Positions 57,322 through 64,000 of a stretch of 64,000 nt of DNA are shown here, piece after piece. Under the pieces are notes generated by a model. It saw only the letters and a program-made list of their open reading frames with translations. It made no database searches and had not been told where the DNA came from. This DNA is from Buttiauxella selenatireducens (GTDB taxonomy: Bacteria; Pseudomonadota; Gammaproteobacteria; Enterobacterales; Enterobacteriaceae). The position numbers were made by a program, and so were the translations under genes. The first letter of the stretch is position 1. Every line of letters starts with the position of its first letter. The DNA lies in NCBI RefSeq assembly GCF_031432975.1, contig NZ_CP133838.1, forward strand, positions 3,286,001 to 3,350,000, in the 5' to 3' direction.

Positions 57322-58369
57322 ACTCGGGATCGGGGATCCCCAACGTAGTATTCAACGCGCCACGGGATTTGTTGAAAATCTTATTTCCATTTTCCCGTCC
57401 TGCACGACGGCGGCGTTGTTCTTCAGGAGAAAGCGCCAGCTCTTCACGACAAATTTCACTACAGCATCCGGTAAACTTCTCAGCACAACTTGGGCACTGA
57501 ATAAACAGCAGATGGCAGCCGTCATTTTTGCAGTTGGTATGGTTGTCGCAAGATGCGCCGCACTGATGGCAATGGGCAATCACATCATCGGAAATGCGCT
57601 CGCCCATACGTTCGTCGAAAACAAAGTTTTTCCCGACAAAACGCACCGGAATGCCTTGTTCACGCGCACGTCTTGCGTACTCGATAATCCCGCCTTCAAT
57701 GTGATAAACGTTCTTAAAACCATTGTGTAGCATCCAGGCGCTGGCTTTCTCGCAGCGGATCCCACCGGTACAATACATGACAATTTTCTTGTCTTTGTCT
57801 TCCTGAAGCATATCGACCGCTTTCGGCAACTGCTCACGGAAGGTATCCGCAGGGATCTCCATCGCATCCTGGAAATGACCCACTTCGTATTCGTAATGGT
57901 TGCGCATGTCGATGAACACCGCTTCCGGGTCGTCGAGCATAGCATTCACGTCTGCCGCTTTGAGGTATGCGCCGACATTGCTGGCATCAAACGACGGGTC
58001 ATCAATTCCATCCGCGACAATACGGTCGCGAACTTTCATGCGTAATACCCAAAACGATTTGCCGTCGTCTTCGAGCGCAATATTCAGGCGCACGCCATTG
58101 AGTGCGGGATGAAAACCGTAAAGTGTTTCGCGGAACGCATCCACTCGGCTTTGAGGAACGCTGATTTGCGCGTTAATCCCTTCATGGGCGAGGTAAACGC
58201 GACCAAATACATTGAGCGATGTAAACGCCTGGTAAAGCGCATCACGAGTCGTTTGAGGTTCTTCAATGGTGAAATATTTATAGAATGAGATCGTGGTGCG
58301 CGGCTCAGTTTCAGCCAGCATGCGCACACGCAATTCTTCATTCGATATGCGGTTGTGTAACACTGGCAT
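57320..58369 (-). CDS. trhO: tRNA uridine 5-hydroxylase TrhO (YceA), rhodanese family
   Basis: Makes 5-hydroxyuridine at position 34 of tRNAs in an oxygen-dependent way. 349 aa (E. coli 350). An N-terminal ferredoxin-like domain, then a rhodanese domain with C200 in [12 protein letters not shown] (and C206), and a Cys-rich C-terminal segment ([20 protein letters not shown]). ATG at 58369. The last residues (IPDPE) differ slightly from E. coli, and the stop codon lies at the ERIC boundary. Confidence 0.96.
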   Translation of the reverse strand: MPVLHNRISNEELRVRMLAETEPRTTISFYKYFTIEEPQTTRDALYQAFTSLNVFGRVYLAHEGINAQISVPQSRVDAFRETLYGFHPALNGVRLNIALEDDGKSFWVLRMKVRDRIVADGIDDPSFDASNVGAYLKAADVNAMLDDPEAVFIDMRNHYEYEVGHFQDAMEIPADTFREQLPKAVDMLQEDKDKKIVMYCTGGIRCEKASAWMLHNGFKNVYHIEGGIIEYARRAREQGIPVRFVGKNFVFDERMGERISDDVIAHCHQCGASCDNHTNCKNDGCHLLFIQCPSCAEKFTGCCSEICREELALSPEEQRRRRAGRENGNKIFNKSRGALNTTLGIPDPE

Positions 58370-58598
58370 GGTGTTCGCTCTGCAATCGTTGAGAAAAAAG
58401 TGGGCTGCATCATATAGCAATTAACGTTAATTTACATCCCTGCATTTTGCGTAACATTTCCCTTATCTATCCGCACCAAAAACAACAACAGGTGGAATAT
58501 CAAGCACTCTGCCACGGTTAATTTTGGATGATTCATAATTAATGTCACAATAGTCTGACTCAAGAAGATCCGGCATTTGCCGTCACAATAGGTTTTAC

Positions 58599-59519
58599 AT
58601 GACGAACTTACCGCAATTCTCGCGCGCACTACTTCATCCCCGCTATTGGGGAACCTGGTTAGGTATTGGCCTACTCTATTTAATTACTTTGCTCCCTTAT
58701 CCCGTCATTTATCGACTCGGGCGTGGCCTTGGTCAACTTGCAAGACGGTTTATGAAACGCCGCGTCAGAATTACCCGCCGCAATCTTGAGCTCGCCTTCC
58801 CCCACAAAACAGCGGAAGAACGCGAATATTATCTCGAGAAAAACTTCGAATCAGTCGGCCTCGGCCTGATGGAAACCGGCATTGCCTGGTTCTGGCCAAC
58901 CTGGCGTATTCGACGCTGGTGCGATGTTTCCGGTGTTGAACAGATTCATGCGGTTCAGGAAGCAAAACGTGGCGTGTTGCTCATTGGCATTCACTTCCTG
59001 ACGCTTGAATTAGGGGCGCGAATGTTCGGCATGAACACGCCAGGAATCGGGGTTTACCGCCCGAATGACAACCCCCTTCTTGACTGGCTACAAACCTGGG
59101 GTCGTATGCGTTCGAACAAAAGCATGATCGACAGGAAAGATCTCAAAGGGATGATCCGCGCCCTTAAACAGGGCGAAATCATCTGGTACGCACCGGACCA
59201 CGATTACGGCCCACGCGGCAGCGTATTTGTCCCATTTTTTGGCGTTGACGAAGCCGCCACTACCACCGGAACCTACACGCTGACACGGATGTCCGGTGCT
59301 GCGATTGTGCCAATGGTTCCCAGACGCAAACCGGACGGTAAAGGTTACGAGCTGATTATTCTGCCTGCAGAATTTTCACCCCCGCTGGAAACCCCTGAAG
59401 GCACCGCAATCTGGATGAATAAAATCATCGAGCAGTGCATTTTGATGGCTCCCGAGCAGTACATGTGGTTGCACCGCCGTTTTAAAACGCGCCCTAAAGG
59501 CGTGCCATCACGGTATTAA
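58599..59519 (+). CDS. lpxL: Lipid A lauroyltransferase LpxL (HtrB)
   Basis: Inner-membrane acyltransferase adding laurate to Kdo2-lipid IVA. 306 aa as in E. coli. One N-terminal membrane helix (about 19-38), catalytic H132 and E137 in HFLTLELG, then [19 protein letters not shown] and the C-terminal [18 protein letters not shown]. It is divergent from trhO across 229 bp. Confidence 0.97.
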   Translation: MTNLPQFSRALLHPRYWGTWLGIGLLYLITLLPYPVIYRLGRGLGQLARRFMKRRVRITRRNLELAFPHKTAEEREYYLEKNFESVGLGLMETGIAWFWPTWRIRRWCDVSGVEQIHAVQEAKRGVLLIGIHFLTLELGARMFGMNTPGIGVYRPNDNPLLDWLQTWGRMRSNKSMIDRKDLKGMIRALKQGEIIWYAPDHDYGPRGSVFVPFFGVDEAATTTGTYTLTRMSGAAIVPMVPRRKPDGKGYELIILPAEFSPPLETPEGTAIWMNKIIEQCILMAPEQYMWLHRRFKTRPKGVPSRY

Positions 59520-59530
59520 CTTCGGTACCT

Positions 59531-59552
59531 GGGTGGCTTTTGCCACCCTTAA
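59531..59552 (+). terminator. Terminator of lpxL
   Basis: GGGTGGC-TTTT-GCCACCC hairpin with a short T-rich tail. Confidence 0.65.
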
Positions 59553-59662
59553 CTCATTCTGAAATTGTATTTCAGAAACATTGCCCCACCTCGGCTTCAG
59601 GCGCATAATTAGCAAGGTAATAATTCCCACACACATCTTTCTCTGCCTTGAAATGGAGCGTT

Positions 59663-60889
59663 ATGACTCTCCCTGAGAACACGATCAACTGGAAACGAAA
59701 TCTCACCGTTGCATGGCTTGGGTGTTTTCTTACTGGTGTCGCATTTAGCCTGGTTATGCCTTTCCTCCCGCTCTATGTCGAACAACTTGGCGTAACCGGG
59801 CACAGCGCGCTCAACATGTGGTCTGGGATTGTTTTCAGTATCACCTTTTTGTTCTCAGCTATCGCGTCACCTTTCTGGGGTGGGCTTGCCGACCGCAAAG
59901 GCCGCAAGATTATGCTGCTGCGCTCCGCGCTGGGGATGTCCATCGTGATGGTGCTGATGGGCTTTGCGAGTAATATCTGGCAATTTCTGGCGCTTCGCGC
60001 GCTGCTCGGGCTGTTGGGCGGATTTGTACCCAATGCAAACGCGTTGATTGCCACGCAGGTACCCCGTCATAAAAGTGGTTGGGCGCTAGGTACGCTGTCT
60101 ACCGGTGGTGTGAGTGGCGCACTTCTTGGGCCAATGATTGGCGGTTTTCTGGCGGATACTTACGGCCTGCGTCCGGTGTTTTTTATCACTGCTGCCGTGC
60201 TCTTTACCTGTTTCGTTTTTACCTTGTTCTGTATTCGTGAACAATTCACTCCCGTGCACAAAAAGGACATGCTTCACGCACGCCAGGTCTTCACATCACT
60301 CAAAAATCCTCGTCTGGTGCTAAGCCTTTTTGTCACCACCATGATCATTCAGGTCGCCACCGGATCTATCGCCCCGATTCTTACGCTTTACGTGCGTGAA
60401 CTGGCGGGAAATGTCAGCAATCTGGCTTTTATCAGCGGGATGATTGCCTCTGTTCCCGGCGTTGCAGCACTGATCAGTGCGCCGCGACTGGGGAAACTGG
60501 GAGATAGAATCGGGCCTGAGCGGATTTTAATCTGCGCCCTAGTTTTCTCCGTCTTGTTGCTGATCCCGATGTCGATGGTACAAAACCCGTGGCAATTAGG
60601 CGTGTTACGCTTCCTGTTAGGCGCCGCTGATGGCGCGCTGCTGCCTGCGGTTCAAACCCTGCTTATCTACAATTCCAGCAATCAAATTGCCGGGCGTATC
60701 TTTAGTTATAACCAGTCATTCCGCGATATCGGTAATGTCACCGGTCCGTTGATGGGTGCCGCAGTTTCAGCCAACTATGGCTTTCGCACGGTATTTTTAG
60801 TCACTGGCTGTGTGGTTCTTTTCAATGCGCTTTACTCATGGATAAGCCTGCGTCGCCCAACAGAACGCGTGAGTGTTTCGGAAGATTAA
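59663..60889 (+). CDS. mdtG: Multidrug efflux MFS transporter MdtG (YceE)
   Basis: Inner-membrane facilitator pump, 408 aa as in E. coli, where it gives fosfomycin and deoxycholate tolerance and answers to Mar/Sox/Rob. Twelve helices expected; motif A is [14 protein letters not shown]. The ATG at 59663 follows GGAG by 4 nt; an upstream TTG is rejected. An ERIC begins 8 bp after the stop. No mar box was identified with confidence. Confidence 0.96.
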   Translation: MTLPENTINWKRNLTVAWLGCFLTGVAFSLVMPFLPLYVEQLGVTGHSALNMWSGIVFSITFLFSAIASPFWGGLADRKGRKIMLLRSALGMSIVMVLMGFASNIWQFLALRALLGLLGGFVPNANALIATQVPRHKSGWALGTLSTGGVSGALLGPMIGGFLADTYGLRPVFFITAAVLFTCFVFTLFCIREQFTPVHKKDMLHARQVFTSLKNPRLVLSLFVTTMIIQVATGSIAPILTLYVRELAGNVSNLAFISGMIASVPGVAALISAPRLGKLGDRIGPERILICALVFSVLLLIPMSMVQNPWQLGVLRFLLGAADGALLPAVQTLLIYNSSNQIAGRIFSYNQSFRDIGNVTGPLMGAAVSANYGFRTVFLVTGCVVLFNALYSWISLRRPTERVSVSED

Positions 60890-60896
60890 CGACAAA

Positions 60897-61020
60897 TACC
60901 CAAAATAATTTGAGTTACATCGCGGCGGCAAGAGAACGAACCCCGATGAGCTTACATATGTAAGTGATTCGGGTGAGTGAACGTAGCCAACAAAGAGGCA
61001 GCTCGAAGTATGAAGGGTAT
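60897..61020. repeat. ERIC element between mdtG and msyB (CCCGAT subtype)
   Basis: ATACCCAAAATAATTTGAG at the left; centre CCCCGATGAGCTTACATATG and GTAAGTGATTCGGGTGAG; right end CTCGAAGTATGAAGGGTAT. It shares the CCCGAT/ATCGGG-type hairpin variant with the element at 19411-19538. Confidence 0.92.
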
Positions 61021-61114
61021 TAATTTCATACTTGCAACTTTGGAGACAGCGTCAACAATTAACTTGAAATGACACCGGAGCGCGCTCCCTGACCTGTTTA
61101 CAAAGGAGATCACC

Positions 61115-61489
61115 ATGAGTTTATATGCCACGCTGGAAGAGGCCATTGATGCTGCACGCGAGCTCTACCTTGTAGAAAACCCCGAGCTTGATGAAGAGAG
61201 TGCCAGTGTTCAACAACTGAACATTCAAAAGTACATTCTTCAGGACGGCGATATTATGTGGCAGGCCGAGTTCTTTGCTGATGACAGCGAAGATGGTGAA
61301 TGTTTGCCGATGCTCAGTGGTGAAGCGGCGCAAAGCGTGTTTGATGGCGACTATGACGAAATAGAGTTACGCCAGGAGTGGATCGAAGAAAATACGCTGC
61401 ATGAATGGGACGAAGGTGAATTTCAACTTGAGCCGCCTCTGGACACCGAGGAAGGACAGACTGCGGCTGATGAATGGGATGAACGATAA
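61115..61489 (+). CDS. msyB: Acidic protein MsyB
   Basis: Very acidic cytoplasmic protein of 124 aa, as in E. coli, where extra copies rescue secY and secA defects. MSLYATLEEAIDAARELYL at the start; the C-terminal half (EEGQTAADEWDER) is almost unchanged. AAAGGAGAT precedes the ATG. It converges on yceK, whose stop is 3 bp away. Confidence 0.95.
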   Translation: MSLYATLEEAIDAARELYLVENPELDEESASVQQLNIQKYILQDGDIMWQAEFFADDSEDGECLPMLSGEAAQSVFDGDYDEIELRQEWIEENTLHEWDEGEFQLEPPLDTEEGQTAADEWDER

Positions 61490-61492
61490 GAT

Positions 61493-61723
61493 TTATTCGT
61501 AAGGCCCATGGCTGGCATCAATCGGCAGTAACAGTGTGTCGAAGACCAGTGAAAAGGGCAAATCGAGCACCGTGATATAGCGCCAGGCGCTGTCACGCAC
61601 ATCCCACTGCACACCGGGGTAATACTGATTACCGTGTCCCTGCCCCGGTACAGCACGACTAATAATGCTGCCGCACCCACTGAGTACGCACGCGACCATT
61701 ACCACAACAATCATTCTTAGCAA
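61493..61723 (-). CDS. yceK: YceK, DUF1375 outer-membrane lipoprotein
   Basis: 76-aa lipoprotein (E. coli 75), function unknown. Lipobox LSGC and mature part ISRAVPGQGHGNQYYPGVQWDV, ending LLPIDASHGPYE. The start is taken as TTG at 61723, since AGGAG is 6 nt upstream; an ATG three codons later (61714) is 15 nt from it. It lies downstream of opgH on the same strand, behind a hairpin. Confidence 0.92.
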   Translation of the reverse strand: MLRMIVVVMVACVLSGCGSIISRAVPGQGHGNQYYPGVQWDVRDSAWRYITVLDLPFSLVFDTLLLPIDASHGPYE

Positions 61724-61746
61724 TTTTATCTCCTGCCGCTGAGCGC

Positions 61747-61775
61747 AAAAAAATGCCGCCCCGAAGGCCGGCATT
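61747..61775 (-). terminator. Terminator of opgGH
   Basis: ATGCCG and CGGCAT arms around CC-TTCG-GG, followed by seven T on the minus strand. Confidence 0.82.
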
Positions 61776-61793
61776 GATGACGCGATTCGCGCT

Positions 61794-64000
61794 TTATTTG
61801 GACGGTAATGCCTCTGGGTTCAGATTAACCGTTTTGTAGTTATCCACCCAGGACGAATAGCGCTCCGGGTTTGACCACACACGGTAATGCAGACGAGACA
61901 TGGTTACCGGGTCGCTTAACAACACCAAGCGACGATCGCGATTGAGTTTCTCAGGCGTTTCATTCAGCGCCTGTTCAACGTGACGATCACGGGCAATCTC
62001 CAGCACTTGACTTGCACGGTGACGCGCCGTAGCCATCGCCGTAGCCAGGGCATTAAACGACGGGTTAAACACCGCGTGCATAAACCCATCATCCAGCGTA
62101 CGGCTGCGGTTAAGCTTCAGGTAGTTATCTGTATCGACCAGAACCTGCGGAGGAGAATACTCTTCCGGGATCAGGAACAACTTCCAACGCTTAGTACGCA
62201 ATCCGATTGTCGCACGGCTTGAAATCACCGAGACGAACGGCGACAGAATCAGTGAGAACACGATTGGCGCAAGCCAGAACAGGAAACGCAAATCCAACCA
62301 CGCCATCCCAACAGCCCACACCAGCCCCAGCAGAAGCTGAGAACCGTGGCGCATGAATGCTTCGCCCCATGGTGTGGAGTCATCGTCGCGCTGTGGCGAG
62401 TTCCATACCACTTCCCAACCGAGGAACGCGCTGACCACAAACACGGTGTGGAACAGCATACGTACCGGAGCCAGTAGCACAGAGAACAGCACTTCCAGCA
62501 GCAGCGAAAGCGTCACGCGGAAGAAACCGCCGAACTCTTTCGAGCCTTTGCACCAAATCAGAATGATGCTCAGAAGCTTCGGCAGGAACAACAACACCAT
62601 GGTGGAAGCAAACAACGCAATCGCCAGTTCCGGACGCCACTGCGGCCACACCGGGAATAGCTGGCGCGGTTGCAGGAAGTATTGCGGTTCTGTCAACGCG
62701 TGTACCACCTGCAAGGCAGTCGATAACGCAAGGAACATAAACCACAACGGCGCGGACAAATAAGACATGACGCCGGTCAGGAACACCGCACGGTGAACCG
62801 GGTGCATCCCTTTTACCAGGAACAGACGGAAGTTCATCAAGTTACCGTGGCACCAGCGGCGGTCACGCTTGAGCTCGTCCAGTAAGTTCGGCGGCAGTTC
62901 TTCATAAGAACCTGGCAAGTCGTATGCAATCCAAACGCCCCACCCTGCACGGCGCATCAGTGCCGCTTCCACGAAATCGTGAGAAAGGATAGAACCGGCG
63001 AATGAACCTTCACCAGGCAGCGGTGCTAACGCACAGTGCTCGATGAACGGCTTAACGCGAATAATAGCGTTATGCCCCCAGTAGTGGGATTCACCCAACT
63101 GCCAGAAGTGCAAACCCGCAGTAAACAACGGCCCGTAAACACGAGTCGCAAACTGCTGGCAACGCGCATACAGCGTGTCCATGCCGGACGCTTTTGGTGA
63201 AGACTGAATAATGCCCGCATTCGGGTTAGCATTCATCAAACGCACCAGGTTGGTCAGGCAGTCACCGCTCATGACGGAGTCAGCATCCAACACCACCATG
63301 TAGCTGTATTGATTGCCCCAGCGACGGCAGAAGTCATCGATGTTGCCACTTTTACGCTTCACACGGCGGCGGCGGCGACGGTAGAAGATCTGCCCTTCGC
63401 CCTGCACTTCGTTAATCAGCTCCATCCACGCTTTTTGCTCAGCAACACAGATATCCGGGTTGTAGCTGTCGCTCAGGATGTAAACGTCGAAGTGTTGCTG
63501 CTGGCCGGTCGCTTTTACCGATTCCCACGTCGCCCGCAGACCCGCAAAGACACGGTCTACGTCTTCGTTACAAATAGGCATAATCAACGCGGTACGGTTT
63601 GCCGGATCGATAGGTTCGTCGCCAACCGTTGAAGCAGAGATACTGTATTTATCTTTGCCCATCAGTAGCTGCAGGAAGCCCATCAACGCGGTCCAGAAAC
63701 CGGCTGATACCCAACAGAACAGAATCGCAAACAGGATCAAGATGCCCGTCTGCAACACATACGGCAGCAGTTGCATGAAGGACACCCACAAATCCTGGCC
63801 GAACATGTCGGAAGGATTGATCAGTGCCCAGCCCTGATAAGGAAGAATGGTCTTCATGTACCAGGTTGCAACCACGGTCTGAGAAATCGTCAGCAGCAGC
63901 AGAATGTAACGTCGAATCGTCCCGACGGTACGCCATTTCTGCTCAGCTTCAGCTTCTTCTTTCGACATATAGCGAGGATTAACTTCCCGCCCGCGTAAAC
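61794..64000 (-). CDS. opgH: Glucan glucosyltransferase OpgH (MdoH), 5' end outside the window
   Basis: Inner-membrane glycosyltransferase family 2 enzyme building the backbone of osmoregulated periplasmic glucans from UDP-glucose; it also slows division when UDP-glucose is high in E. coli. About 735 residues are seen of some 845; the frame runs to the right edge as [10 protein letters not shown], so about 105 N-terminal residues are missing. The ATG at 63968 is internal. Membrane helices surround a GT2 domain with [11 protein letters not shown] and the RDRRW motif (E. coli QxxRW-like). It is normally second in opgGH. Confidence 0.96.
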   Translation of the reverse strand, partial: LRGREVNPRYMSKEEAEAEQKWRTVGTIRRYILLLLTISQTVVATWYMKTILPYQGWALINPSDMFGQDLWVSFMQLLPYVLQTGILILFAILFCWVSAGFWTALMGFLQLLMGKDKYSISASTVGDEPIDPANRTALIMPICNEDVDRVFAGLRATWESVKATGQQQHFDVYILSDSYNPDICVAEQKAWMELINEVQGEGQIFYRRRRRRVKRKSGNIDDFCRRWGNQYSYMVVLDADSVMSGDCLTNLVRLMNANPNAGIIQSSPKASGMDTLYARCQQFATRVYGPLFTAGLHFWQLGESHYWGHNAIIRVKPFIEHCALAPLPGEGSFAGSILSHDFVEAALMRRAGWGVWIAYDLPGSYEELPPNLLDELKRDRRWCHGNLMNFRLFLVKGMHPVHRAVFLTGVMSYLSAPLWFMFLALSTALQVVHALTEPQYFLQPRQLFPVWPQWRPELAIALFASTMVLLFLPKLLSIILIWCKGSKEFGGFFRVTLSLLLEVLFSVLLAPVRMLFHTVFVVSAFLGWEVVWNSPQRDDDSTPWGEAFMRHGSQLLLGLVWAVGMAWLDLRFLFWLAPIVFSLILSPFVSVISSRATIGLRTKRWKLFLIPEEYSPPQVLVDTDNYLKLNRSRTLDDGFMHAVFNPSFNALATAMATARHRASQVLEIARDRHVEQALNETPEKLNRDRRLVLLSDPVTMSRLHYRVWSNPERYSSWVDNYKTVNLNPEALPSK

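Overview
The window is a chromosomal segment of an enterobacterium (family Enterobacteriaceae). Gene order from ldtC to opgH is that of the Escherichia coli chromosome, and most proteins match their E. coli namesakes closely in length and motifs. Base composition looks close to 50% GC by eye. The genus cannot be fixed from sequence alone; a Buttiauxella/Kluyvera-like relative of Escherichia and Klebsiella would fit. There are no tRNA, rRNA, IS or CRISPR sequences. Six clear ERIC repeats and one decayed copy are scattered through the intergenic space.

Layout. 1-2580: ldtC, bhsA and comR. 2594-7028: an iron-uptake insertion relative to E. coli, with a siderophore-interacting reductase divergent from an IutA-type TonB-dependent receptor under a Fur box, then a Gfo/Idh/MocA oxidoreductase. 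7073-13178: ycfJ, ndh, ycfP, nagZ, thiK, lpoB, ycfL, hinT. 13327-14760: ptsG with its control region; fhuE, which lies between hinT and ptsG in E. coli, is missing. 15062-19335: ycfH, holB, tmk, mltG, pabC. 19573-25828: fatty-acid and phospholipid genes fabF, acpP, fabG, fabD, fabH, plsX, then rpmF and yceD. 25970-26560: yceF. 26775-29492: a large accessory gene for a duplicated RCC1-repeat protein, not found here in E. coli. 29547-34392: rluC and rne, divergent around the long rne leader.

34554-46170 is the flagellar block: flgBCDEFGHIJ and flgKL leftward, flgAMN rightward. Sigma-28 promoters are visible before flgK and flgM, so the hook, rod and ring genes are wired apart from the late hook-filament junction and anti-sigma genes. 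46385-46867 holds an unnamed cold-shock-domain protein. 47069-55905: murJ, mviM, yceH, rimJ, mdtH, grxB, yceB, pyrC, dinI, bssS. 55993-64000: solA, trhO, lpxL, mdtG, msyB, yceK and opgH, which runs off the right edge.

The window is rich in envelope functions: peptidoglycan (ldtC, nagZ, lpoB, mltG, murJ, flgJ), lipid A (lpxL), osmoregulated glucans (opgH), fatty acids, and outer-membrane stress and iron uptake (bhsA, iutA). The parts least explained by the conserved backbone are the RCC1-repeat protein, the iutA/SIP/oxidoreductase module, the cold-shock-domain gene, and the effects of ERIC elements on neighbouring gene ends and leaders.
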